Shown here in pieces: positions 24,901 through 32,222 of a DNA stretch of 64,000 bases. The position numbers and the translations under genes are program-made. Numbering within the stretch: position 1 is the stretch's first letter; each line of letters starts with the position of its first letter. The notes under the pieces are model-generated. The model was not told the DNA's origin and ran no database searches. It saw only the letters and a list, made by a program, of their open reading frames with translations. Source of the DNA: Rhodococcus koreensis (GTDB lineage: Bacteria > Actinomycetota > Actinomycetes > Mycobacteriales > Mycobacteriaceae); the NCBI RefSeq assembly GCF_900105905.1, contig NZ_FNSV01000005.1, positions 4,960,001 to 5,024,000 on the forward strand. The letters are read 5' to 3'.

Positions 24901-25296
24901 ATGACCGCAACATTCAGTGCCATCGAACTGGTCGTCCGCGACCTGCCCACGTCGCTCGCGTTCTACCGGCGGCTCGGACTCGACATTCCCGCCGACGCCG
25001 ATCAGGCGCCGCACGTCGAATTCGAACTTCCGGGTGGGGTCCGCCTGCTGTGGGACACGATCGAGACCATCCACTCGTTCACCCCCGACTGGACCGAACC
25101 TTCCGGCGGGCATCGGATCGCGCTCGCCTTCGACTGCGAGACCGCTGCCGGCGTCGACAATCTCTTCGACGAGATCACGGGCGCCGGGTACAACGGCAAG
25201 AAGAAGCCGTGGGACGCACCGTGGGGGCAGCGCTACGCCACCGTCGACGATCCCGACGGCAACTCCGTCGACCTCTTCGCCGCGCTCACGCCGTGA
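24901..25296 (+). CDS. VOC (glyoxalase/bleomycin resistance) superfamily protein
   Basis: A 131-residue VOC-fold protein made of two beta-alpha-beta-beta-beta units. AIELVVRDLPTSLAFYRRLGLDIP opens the first and ATVDDPDGNSVDLFAAL closes the second with the Asp-Pro-Asp-Gly-Asn turn common to the superfamily. The metal ligand pattern is incomplete, so it may not be a true glyoxalase. The start has TAGCGT 7 bases upstream and no ribosome-binding site. Its last 11 bases overlap the convergent AraC gene, so the stop codons lie inside each other's coding sequence. Confidence 0.82.
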   Translation: MTATFSAIELVVRDLPTSLAFYRRLGLDIPADADQAPHVEFELPGGVRLLWDTIETIHSFTPDWTEPSGGHRIALAFDCETAAGVDNLFDEITGAGYNGKKKPWDAPWGQRYATVDDPDGNSVDLFAALTP

Positions 25297-25969
25297 CGAG
25301 CTGACCGAAGGTGCGGCCCGTCAACTCCTGGGCCTCCCGGATCAGGTGGGCCTGGTCGGCGAACCCGGCCATGCCGGCCGCCTGCGCAGCGGGAATGGCC
25401 GACCCCGCCAGCCCGACCGCCGACTGCAACCGGAGGATCCGGGCCAGCATCTTCGGCCCGTAACCGAACTGCCGTCGGCACAGGCGGTGCAGTTGACGCT
25501 CGCCGACACCGATTCCGTCCGCGACGTCGCGGACGGAGGCCTGCTGCTGCAGAAGTCGCACGACCACGGAGATTCTGCCGTCCGACGGCGGCCCGAGGAG
25601 CCGGCGTGACCGCGCGAACTCCTCGAGTGCCCGGCCGGGGTCGGCGGCGTCGGCGATCCTGCCGAGGAATTCTGCGGTGGCGCGGTCGCTCAGCACGTCG
25701 CCGAGCGGCACCCGCTGATTGATCAACTCCTCGGCCGGGGTTCCGAGAAGATCCGGCAGAGTGCCCGGGGAACAACGTAACCCGACGTAGTGGTCGCCCG
25801 CTCGGCTGCGAGTGAGATACGGGCGGGAGTCCGGGCCGGCCACGACGACGTCGCCGTTCATCCAGATGAGGTCCATGCAGCCGTCCGGCAGGATCGCCGC
25901 CTCACCGCCGGCCGCCGTCTTCTGCCACACGACGGCGCCGGGAAACACCGACCGCCGCTCCGTATACAT
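25286..25969 (-). CDS. AraC family transcriptional regulator
   Basis: A 227-residue regulator. The N-terminal 120 residues (ILPDGCMDLIWMNGDVVVAGPDSRPY) match the DUF6597-type cupin-like sensor found in one AraC subgroup. The C-terminal AraC DNA-binding domain has VRDVADGIGVGERQLHRLCRRQFGYGPKMLARILRLQ and a second helix-turn-helix ending in TGRTFGQL. It may regulate the adjacent VOC gene, with which it overlaps tail to tail. The start has TAGCAT 6 bases upstream, so a leaderless transcript is likely. Confidence 0.85.
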   Translation of the reverse strand: MYTERRSVFPGAVVWQKTAAGGEAAILPDGCMDLIWMNGDVVVAGPDSRPYLTRSRAGDHYVGLRCSPGTLPDLLGTPAEELINQRVPLGDVLSDRATAEFLGRIADAADPGRALEEFARSRRLLGPPSDGRISVVVRLLQQQASVRDVADGIGVGERQLHRLCRRQFGYGPKMLARILRLQSAVGLAGSAIPAAQAAGMAGFADQAHLIREAQELTGRTFGQLVTA

Positions 25970-26015
25970 GACCCCATGCTAGGCAGCCCCTACGACAATC
26001 TGCCGGGGTGCGCGG

Positions 26016-26477
26016 TCAGGCGCCCGGCTCGCCGACGTGCAGATCCGGCTCCCAGTCGTAGACGACGGCGGTCCGCAGCAGAATGTCCTGCAGCGACCGG
26101 CGCCGGCCGTCGACAGCCGCCCACAGCAACCCGAACCCGAACATCACGCACAGCACCGCGCGGAGAAGGGCGCGCAGCCAGCCGATCAGTTCACCGTTGC
26201 GGCTGACCACCCGCAGCCCCATGATCACGGCGCCGACGGTGCGGCCGCTCACCGCCCAGCACGCGGTCAGGTACAGCACGGCCACGCCGATGAACATGCT
26301 GACGGAGAGCAGGGCACTGGCGTCGGGAAACGTGAACTCCTGCGGGGAGAACAGCAACCGCACGAACAGTGCGCCCACGTAGATTCCGCCCATCACGGCC
26401 ATGACGATCGCCAGATCGATGCCGCAGGCCAGACCCCGGGTGACGATCCCGGCGGCGCGATGCGCCGGGGCGCTCAT
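26016..26477 (-). CDS. RDD family membrane protein
   Basis: A 153-residue protein with three or four membrane segments. GIVTRGLACGIDLAIVMAVM carries the Arg and Asp of the RDD motif, and SGRTVGAVIMGLRVVSRNGE with a C-terminal RSLQDILLRTAVVYDW completes the family pattern. RDD proteins have been linked to ion or proton transport in some bacteria but most are uncharacterised. The start overlaps the stop of the repeat-protein gene (ATGA), so the two products are probably made in fixed ratio and may work together. Confidence 0.8.
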   Translation of the reverse strand: MSAPAHRAAGIVTRGLACGIDLAIVMAVMGGIYVGALFVRLLFSPQEFTFPDASALLSVSMFIGVAVLYLTACWAVSGRTVGAVIMGLRVVSRNGELIGWLRALLRAVLCVMFGFGLLWAAVDGRRRSLQDILLRTAVVYDWEPDLHVGEPGA

Positions 26478-27127
26478 GCATCGTCCGGTTCGTGCCCGCG
26501 CCCGAACAACTTGCCGACGAACCCGGCGACGGCGTCGTCGGCCTGCATGCCCTGGGTGCGCACCCCGCGGACCGCCTCGTTGGACATCGAGTCGGTCGAT
26601 TCACGGATGATGCGCGGGAGGTCGACGCCCTCGATCACGGTGTCGGCGAGCACGACCAGGTCGACGCGTCCGATGACGGAATCCACATCGACGCGGTCGA
26701 CGATCGCATCCACGTCGACCCGCGCGGCGACGGCGTCGATGTCGACGCGATCGAGGATCTGCGGAATGTCGACCCGGGCGGCGATCGCGTCCACGTCCAC
26801 CCGGTCGATGATCCGCTGGATGTCGATTCCCTCGGCGACGACGTCGAGGTCGACGTGATCACGCACGATCGTCGTGAGGTCCACCTCCTGAAGAGCGACC
26901 TGCACGACCTTCCGCAGCACCGCGTGCAGCACCCGGTCCGCGAGTTCGTCGGCGCCGCGGAGTGTCTCGGTGCCGCGTTCCTCGAGGGTGACCAGAACGG
27001 GGTCGACTCCCGGCAGGCGTCGCGCCGTGTCGATGCCGAATCCGATCACGCGCTGCAGCGCGCCGCCGGCGCTCGCGGCGGCGCCGACCGCGAGGTGCAG
27101 CGGATCGGGGGCTCTCCTGCCGTCCAT
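26474..27127 (-). CDS. Protein with tandem 9-residue RVD repeats
   Basis: A 217-residue protein. An N-terminal helical part (residues 1-80, including AVGAAASAGGALQRVIGFGID) is followed by about nine tandem nonapeptides of the form (I/V)xxRVD(I/V)xx. The aspartate recurs every 9 residues from 93 to 156 without a gap. The C-terminus is polar, with VGKLFGRGHEPDDA. Regular 9-residue spacing with hydrophobic positions suggests a solenoid or long amphipathic surface. Similar VDxDA-type repeats occur in other actinobacterial proteins encoded beside RDD genes, but I know no function. ATG 27127 is preferred to GTG 27163, which adds an arginine-rich extension. Translation is coupled to the RDD gene. 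Confidence 0.65.
   Translation of the reverse strand: MDGRRAPDPLHLAVGAAASAGGALQRVIGFGIDTARRLPGVDPVLVTLEERGTETLRGADELADRVLHAVLRKVVQVALQEVDLTTIVRDHVDLDVVAEGIDIQRIIDRVDVDAIAARVDIPQILDRVDIDAVAARVDVDAIVDRVDVDSVIGRVDLVVLADTVIEGVDLPRIIRESTDSMSNEAVRGVRTQGMQADDAVAGFVGKLFGRGHEPDDA
26635..26878 (-). repeat. 27-base tandem repeats encoding nonapeptide repeats
   Basis: The DNA of the repeat protein gene contains about nine imperfect 27-base units built around CGSGTCGACRTC-like cores. Codon variation between the units suggests that protein sequence rather than DNA sequence is conserved. Confidence 0.7.
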
Positions 27128-27181
27128 ATTCGCTATCCAAGCCGGTCGACGCCGGGGCCGCACGGGTTCCCGCGAACTGGG

Positions 27182-27577
27182 TCACCCGCGAGGAGCGCCG
27201 GGGCCGTGCACGATTCGCGGGGCGGGCTGTCCGGACGCCCGCTGAGGGGCCCAGCCGGCGAGTTCGGTGAGCATCTCGGCGACCCGATCCGAGCACAGTG
27301 CGGGATCCGGGGCCGGTCCCAACCCGAGCGCCTCGACCACCAGAACGTTGCCCTGCGAGAGTCCGTGGACCCCGAGCGACCACCCGAAGTGACGGTTCCA
27401 GGCCAGGACCGCCTTCCGGCCGCGGTAGTAGGGGATCTCGCTGGAAAGGGTCACAACCACGTCGAACGCTGGGGTGAACCACCAGTCGACCGACAGGGCC
27501 TCCACCATCGTCGCGACGGAACCGACGTACTCACCGACATTCGCCGAGCTGGTGGCCCGGACCTGGCTGATGCTCAT
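27182..27577 (-). CDS. Conserved hypothetical actinobacterial protein
   Basis: A 131-residue soluble protein with no signal peptide. The first 100 residues look like a compact alpha-beta domain (EYVGSVATMVEALSVDWWFTPAFDVVVTLSS, RKAVLAWNRHFGWSLGVHG, VLVVEALGLGPAPDPALCSDRVAEML) resembling a DUF6292-like group, a weak assignment. The last 25 residues are Pro/Gly-rich. It lies 54 bases upstream of the repeat-protein gene on the same strand and may be co-transcribed with it and the RDD gene. I cannot assign a function. Confidence 0.55.
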   Translation of the reverse strand: MSISQVRATSSANVGEYVGSVATMVEALSVDWWFTPAFDVVVTLSSEIPYYRGRKAVLAWNRHFGWSLGVHGLSQGNVLVVEALGLGPAPDPALCSDRVAEMLTELAGWAPQRASGQPAPRIVHGPGAPRG

Positions 27578-27731
27578 CTACAACCCACTCTCGACGTTCG
27601 CAGAAACCGAGCGGAAGAAGCCGGACGGCAGGTTCACACTCGAGTCATTCGTCACGAACCGCCGGGGGGACGGGTTCGGTCCGGATGGGCCGGAGGGTCG
27701 CGACGTGGCTTCCACTCCATCGTCGGGCTGC

Positions 27732-27832
27732 GCCGACCACCCGGGTAGGCACCCTGGGGTGGGGATGACACCACCCCGGCGGGCCCGTCGGCTAACGGAT
27801 TCCGGTGCCGTACCGACAAGAGCAACGTACGG
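27732..27832 (+). promoter_or_regulatory. Structured 5' leader of the Cys-rich secreted protein gene
   Basis: Three nested or successive helices are visible just before the start codon: an outer pair 27732-27737 with 27787-27792, an inner 7-bp hairpin 27756-27762 with 27771-27777, and a 6-bp hairpin 27808-27813 with 27827-27832 that ends 7 bases before the GAAGGAG ribosome-binding site. This could be a cis-regulatory RNA. It does not match a riboswitch class I can name. Confidence 0.4.
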
Positions 27833-27849
27833 ACCCGAAGGAGTAGTCG

Positions 27850-28296
27850 ATGACCCACAGGTTCCTCACGATTCTCGCCGGAGCGGCCGCCGTCGCCGCG
27901 ACGGTGGTCACCGTCAGCGCCGCACCCGCCCAGGCCGAACCCACGGCCGACTGTCACACCGCCACCACGCCCACGTCCGGCACCTCGCACTGCACGGCGC
28001 AGGACGTGCCCGCCGGCAGGACCGCCGTGCACATCGGGACGGTCGAGTGCTTCGGCCTGACGCCGCGGGCGATTCCCGGCCCCGGAGGTGTGTCGCACAT
28101 TCCCTGGATCCAGGGCTACCGCCGCGACGGCGTGTGGGTTCCGGCCGGGACACCGTCCACCGGATCGTGCGTCGCCGGTTACGGCGCCCCGTGGTGGGAG
28201 GTCGGCGTCTCGACGGGCGCCTACACGACCTGCGGACTGCAAGAAGGGATCGTCACGTACGTCAGCGTCGCCTGCAATCCGATCCGCCCCCAGTAG
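27850..28296 (+). CDS. Secreted cysteine-rich protein, unknown function
   Basis: A 148-residue protein with a clear signal peptide (MTHRFLTILAGAAAVAATVVTVSAAPAQA, cleavage near residue 29). The mature part has six cysteines (ADCHT, SHCTA, VECFG, GSCVA, TTCGL, VACNP), enough for three disulfides, and is rich in Gly, Pro and aromatic residues. GAAGGAG lies 7 bases before the ATG. I do not recognise the family; small disulfide-rich secreted proteins of this type are common in Rhodococcus and Nocardia. A perfect 18-bp hairpin terminates transcription. Confidence 0.72.
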   Translation: MTHRFLTILAGAAAVAATVVTVSAAPAQAEPTADCHTATTPTSGTSHCTAQDVPAGRTAVHIGTVECFGLTPRAIPGPGGVSHIPWIQGYRRDGVWVPAGTPSTGSCVAGYGAPWWEVGVSTGAYTTCGLQEGIVTYVSVACNPIRPQ

Positions 28297-28315
28297 GCAC
28301 CGGTACGGCCAACGA

Positions 28316-28353
28316 AACGAGGCCACGAACTCCGTGGAGTTCGTGGCCTCGTT
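28316..28353. terminator. Perfect 18-bp hairpin, bidirectional
   Basis: Bases 28316-28333 and 28336-28353 are exact reverse complements around a two-base loop. It lies 20 bases after the secreted protein gene and 25 bases beyond the 3' end of tRNA-Leu, which comes from the other side. It probably terminates both transcripts. Confidence 0.8.
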
Positions 28354-28377
28354 CTCGCGATTCCGAAGAATCGCCTG

Positions 28378-28463
28378 TGGTGGGCGAAGGGGGACTTGAA
28401 CCCCCACGTCCCGAAGGACACTGGCACCTGAAGCCAGCGCGTCTGCCATTCCGCCACTCGCCC
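28378..28463 (-). tRNA. tRNA-Leu (CAG anticodon)
   Basis: The acceptor stem GGGCGAG pairs with TTCGCCC. The anticodon stem-loop CTGGC-TTCAGGT-GCCAG gives anticodon CAG. The long variable arm (TGTCCTTCGGGACG) identifies a class II tRNA. The TPsiC arm GGGGGTTCAAGTCCCCC is standard, and CCA is encoded (28378-28380). Its place next to fhaA matches leuT in M. tuberculosis. Confidence 0.96.
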
Positions 28464-28718
28464 GAGCGACCCGGAAACATTAACACGAGGTCGCCAGAAA
28501 TCACGATTCGTACAGGTCAGGACCCGAAACGGCGACAAAAACACCCGTCCAGGCAAAGACCGATATCATGCAAGGGCGTAGACCCGTGTCATGGCTCGAG
28601 GCAATGACAGTACCGTGGGATCCACGCATGGCAGTGGCGCGACACGGACGTGTCTTGTCACGGCTGCCGCGCACCGAGGACAGAAGGCCCGACCGACAGG
28701 CACCGTGAGGAGGTTCCG

Positions 28719-30017
28719 ATGGGGATAGTTCAACGTTTCGAGCGGAAGCTCCAGGGAGCCGTGGGTGACGCGTTCGCCCGGGTCTTCGGCGGTGGTGTGG
28801 TGCCGCAGGAGGTGGAGGCCGCGCTTCAGCAGGAAGCCTCCGACCGGATCCAGCAACTGGACGGTGGGCACCTGCTCGCGCCGAACAGCTATGTCATCGC
28901 CATCAACAACTCGGACCACGAAGAACTTGCCGCCGACCGCGAGTTGACGGTCAAGGCCTTCGCCCGACACCTCGAAGACTTCATTCGCGACCAGGGCTGG
29001 CAGACGTATGGTCCCATTCATGTCGCGTTCGAACCGTCGCCGTCACTGCACACCGGGCAGTTCCGCACCCGGGGTTCGGTGGATCCGGACGCCGGCCGCC
29101 AGGGTGCGGCCACGCCGGGGCGACCCGAACCGCCACGCGGTCCCGCACCGCGACCACAGGCACCGTTTGTACCCGTCACGTCGAATCCAGGAGCTGGCCC
29201 CATGACGCAGAACTCAGGCTACGACCCCAGCCGCGAACCAGCGGGCAACCGCAATCCCGACCCGCAGTACGCGCGCAACGGTCATGCCCATGCGGGTCAG
29301 GACCAGCGGTACCCGCAGGGCTACCAGAACGGTTACGACCGCGGCGGCTACCAGCAGGGCGGCTACGACCAGCAGCAGTACCCCGACGACCAGCGCGGCG
29401 GGTACCCCCAGGATCAGGCCTACGGTCAGGCATACGACCAGGGCGCGCAGGCCCCCGGTTACGAGCAGCCCGCGGACGCCGGTTACGACTACCAGCAGGG
29501 CGGCTACCAGCAGGACTACCAGGGCGGCTACGACCAGCAGGCTCCCGCGCGCTACCCGGACGGCTCCTACGCCGACGCCGGCTACCAGCAGCCGCAGGGC
29601 TACGACCAGGGTTACGACCGCGGCGGCTACCAGCAGGGTGGCTACGACCAGCAGCAGTACGACCAGCAGGGGTACGCCGACTACGACCAGGGCGGCTACG
29701 GCCAGCAGGCGTACGCACCGGACGGGCACACGTTCACGGCGACCCTGCAGCTCGAGGACGGCAGCGGACGCCACTTCCAGCTGCGTGAGGGCAACAACAT
29801 CATCGGCCGCGGCCAGGAGGCACAGTTCCGCCTGCCCGACACCGGTGTGTCGCGCCGCCACATCGACATTCGCTGGGACGGTCAGGTGGCGATGCTGTCC
29901 GACCTGGGCTCGACCAACGGCACCACCGTCAACGGTGCGCCGGTGCAGGACTGGCAGCTGGCCGACGGAGACATCATCCGGGCGGGTCATTCGGAGATCC
30001 TGGTCCGAATCCTCTGA
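28719..30017 (+). CDS. fhaA: FhaA: FHA-domain protein with DUF3662 domain
   Basis: A 432-residue signalling protein. Residues 1-115 form the DUF3662 domain (QRFERKLQGAVGDAFARVFGGGVVPQEVEAALQQEA). Residues 170-335 are a disordered Gly/Tyr/Gln-rich linker. The C-terminal FHA domain (about 340-432) has IIGRGQEAQFRLPDTGVSRRH and SDLGSTNGTTVNG, the residues that bind phosphothreonine. In mycobacteria FhaA is phosphorylated by PknB and binds the MviN/MurJ pseudokinase domain to restrain peptidoglycan synthesis at poles and septum. ATG 28719 has AGGAGG 6 bases upstream. A 256-base gap separates it from fhaB. Confidence 0.95.
   Translation: MGIVQRFERKLQGAVGDAFARVFGGGVVPQEVEAALQQEASDRIQQLDGGHLLAPNSYVIAINNSDHEELAADRELTVKAFARHLEDFIRDQGWQTYGPIHVAFEPSPSLHTGQFRTRGSVDPDAGRQGAATPGRPEPPRGPAPRPQAPFVPVTSNPGAGPMTQNSGYDPSREPAGNRNPDPQYARNGHAHAGQDQRYPQGYQNGYDRGGYQQGGYDQQQYPDDQRGGYPQDQAYGQAYDQGAQAPGYEQPADAGYDYQQGGYQQDYQGGYDQQAPARYPDGSYADAGYQQPQGYDQGYDRGGYQQGGYDQQQYDQQGYADYDQGGYGQQAYAPDGHTFTATLQLEDGSGRHFQLREGNNIIGRGQEAQFRLPDTGVSRRHIDIRWDGQVAMLSDLGSTNGTTVNGAPVQDWQLADGDIIRAGHSEILVRIL
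29331..29660 (+). repeat. Tyr/Gly/Gln repeat region in fhaA with a 50-base duplicated block
   Basis: The block at 29331-29380 recurs at 29610-29659 with a single mismatch, encoding GYDRGGYQQGGYDQQQY. Shorter GGY-QQ units fill the space between. Near-identical DNA indicates recent duplication or conversion and potential length variation between strains. Confidence 0.7.
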
Positions 30018-30207
30018 GGCTCCACCGAGTTGGGACCCCGAAGACACATCGCCGAGACCCGAACCCGAACTCCCTCGCCGAGACACAACCGAGACGGCTT
30101 CGATACTGGACCGACATCGCGTCGGAGCCCGTGTCGGACGTAACACGGTGGGGACTCCGTATCGTTGTGGGCTGTCCGTATCCTGATCGCAGGGTGCGGG
30201 TTGCCCC

Positions 30208-30213
30208 TATGAT
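30208..30213 (+). promoter_or_regulatory. Possible -10 element for the fhaB-pknB operon
   Basis: TATGAT lies about 60 bases upstream of fhaB in the 256-base gap after fhaA. No good -35 hexamer is seen at 16-18 bases upstream. The rest of 30018-30273 shows no gene. Confidence 0.3.
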
Positions 30214-30273
30214 GCTGCGAGAAAAAGACGCCGGAATCTCGACTGTTCCGGCCACAGAAGGAGGTGGACTGCC

Positions 30274-30738
30274 GTGCAAGGTTTGATTCTGCAACTCACA
30301 CGAGCAGGTTTCCTGCTCCTGCTGTGGCTGTTCGTCTGGACCGTCCTGCGGGCGTTGCGTGGCGACATCTACGCCGGCTCCGGCGTCCGTGTGCCGCCCC
30401 GATATTCGCGCAGCGGCAATGTTCTGCCGTCGCTGGGGAAGACGAAGACGGCCAAGTATCTGGTGGTGACGCAGGGCGGCCTCGCCGGCACGCGCATCAC
30501 TCTCGGCACTCAGCCCGTCCTCATCGGCCGGGCCGACGACTCCACGCTCGTCCTCACCGACGACTACGCATCCACCCGCCACGCTCGGCTCTCCCCGCGA
30601 GGCGCCGACTGGTACGTCGAAGACCTCGGCTCGACCAACGGCACGTACCTGGATCGCGCCAAGGTCACCACATCTGTCCGCGTGCCGCTCGGTACCCCCG
30701 TACGGGTCGGCAAAACGGTAATCGAGTTGCGCCCGTGA
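30274..30738 (+). CDS. fhaB: FhaB (FipA): membrane-anchored FHA-domain protein
   Basis: A 154-residue protein. One N-terminal membrane segment (LTRAGFLLLLWLFVWTVL) is followed by a short linker and an FHA domain (about 65-154; VLIGRADDSTLVLTDDYASTRHARL, VEDLGSTNGTYLDR). In mycobacteria this protein (FhaB/FipA) is phosphorylated by the adjacent kinases and supports cell division under stress with FtsZ and FtsQ. GTG 30274 has AAGGAGG 9 bases upstream. It is the first gene of the cell-growth operon, and its stop overlaps the pstP start (GTGA). Confidence 0.93.
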   Translation: MQGLILQLTRAGFLLLLWLFVWTVLRALRGDIYAGSGVRVPPRYSRSGNVLPSLGKTKTAKYLVVTQGGLAGTRITLGTQPVLIGRADDSTLVLTDDYASTRHARLSPRGADWYVEDLGSTNGTYLDRAKVTTSVRVPLGTPVRVGKTVIELRP

Positions 30739-32222
30739 CCCTCGTACTCCGCTATGCCGCCCGCAGCGATCGTGGCCTCGTCCGTTCCAACAACGAAGAT
30801 TCGGTGTACGCCGGGGCCCGCCTGCTGGCGCTCGCGGACGGCATGGGCGGTCACGCGGCCGGTGAGGTCGCGTCGCAGTTGATGATCGCGGCCCTCGCGC
30901 ATCTCGACGACGACGAGCCCGGCGAAGACCTGCTCGGCAAGCTGGAGGCCGCCACCCGCGAGGGCAACGACACCATCGCCGATCACGTCGAGGAAGACCC
31001 CGAACTCGACGGCATGGGCACCACGCTCACCGCAATCCTGTTCTCCGGCAACAAGCTCGGGCTGGTCCACATCGGCGACTCCCGCGCCTACCTGCTCCGC
31101 GACGACTCCCTCGCACAGATCACCCGGGACGACACGTTCGTGCAGTCGCTGGTCGACGAGGGCCGGATCACCGCCGAGCAGGCGCACACCCACCCGCAGC
31201 GCTCGCTCATCATGCGCGCCCTCACCGGCAACGAGATCGAACCGACGCTGACGGTCCGCGAGGCCCGCGCCGGCGACCGCTATCTGCTGTGCTCCGACGG
31301 ACTGTCGGACGTGGTCAGCGACGAGACCATCGAGAACACGATGCGGGAGGGCTCGCAGGACGAGTGCGCCGACCGGCTCATCGAACTCGCCCTGCGCAGC
31401 GGCGGCCCGGACAACGTGACGGTCGTCGTCGCCGACGTCATCGACCTCGACTACGGGCAGAGTCATCCCATCGTGGCCGGTGCCGCCTCCGCCGACGACG
31501 AGGAGGACGCGCCGCCACCCAACACGGCTGCGGGACGTGCCGCGGCGATGCGTCCGCCGCGTGCGACGCCGAAGCGGGTGGTCCCGCAGGTCGAGGAACC
31601 GCCGACGAAGAAGAAGCGTCACCGCATGTGGTGGGCTGCGCTCGCGCTCGGTCTGATCGTCGTGGTCGCCGTCGCTGCCTTCGTGGGGCGGGCTCTGGTC
31701 CGCAACAACTACTACGTCGGCGCCGACGGCGAACGCGTCACCGTGCTGCGCGGAGTTCCCGGTTCGGTGCTCGGTTACTCGCTACAGGAGGCGAACCTGG
31801 TCGGCTGTGTCAGCGACTCCGGCGACCTGACGTTGATGTCGCCCACCGAGGCACCGAACGGGTGCACCATCCTCGAGGTCGACGACCTCCAGCCGTCCGC
31901 CCGTGAACAGGTGCGTGCCGGGCTGCCCTCGGGCAAGCTCGACGACGTCCGCAACCAGATGACGCGGCTCGCGCAGAACGATCTGCTTCCGGTCTGCGAG
32001 TCGGAGTCGGCCACCACGACGACGACCACCCCGGCACCGAGTCCAGTTCCGACGCCGGCACCCGCGCCCGTCCCGGAGACCACGGCGCCCGCGCCCGCAC
32101 CCGCTCCCGCTCCCCCGGCAGCGTTGCCGGCACCGGAGACACCTGCACCCCAGACCCCGACCGCCACCCCGGCGCCGACCGTGACCCAGGTTCCCGGTCA
32201 GAACTGCAGGACGGCTAGCTGA
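30735..32222 (+). CDS. pstP: PstP: PP2C-family Ser/Thr phosphatase
   Basis: A 495-residue membrane phosphatase. The cytoplasmic PP2C domain (residues 1-240) has RSNNEDSV, ALADGMGGHAAGE, GMGTTLTAILF, HIGDSRAYLLR and SGGPDNVTVVV, which hold the metal-binding aspartates. After an acidic and basic linker comes one membrane segment (WWAALALGLIVVVAVAAFVG) and an extracellular domain with a Pro/Ala-rich tail that ends in a cysteine-containing stretch. PstP removes phosphate from PknA, PknB and their substrates. GTG 30735 overlaps the fhaB stop, and the rodA ATG shares one base with the pstP stop (TGATG). Confidence 0.95.
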   Translation: MTLVLRYAARSDRGLVRSNNEDSVYAGARLLALADGMGGHAAGEVASQLMIAALAHLDDDEPGEDLLGKLEAATREGNDTIADHVEEDPELDGMGTTLTAILFSGNKLGLVHIGDSRAYLLRDDSLAQITRDDTFVQSLVDEGRITAEQAHTHPQRSLIMRALTGNEIEPTLTVREARAGDRYLLCSDGLSDVVSDETIENTMREGSQDECADRLIELALRSGGPDNVTVVVADVIDLDYGQSHPIVAGAASADDEEDAPPPNTAAGRAAAMRPPRATPKRVVPQVEEPPTKKKRHRMWWAALALGLIVVVAVAAFVGRALVRNNYYVGADGERVTVLRGVPGSVLGYSLQEANLVGCVSDSGDLTLMSPTEAPNGCTILEVDDLQPSAREQVRAGLPSGKLDDVRNQMTRLAQNDLLPVCESESATTTTTTPAPSPVPTPAPAPVPETTAPAPAPAPAPPAALPAPETPAPQTPTATPAPTVTQVPGQNCRTAS

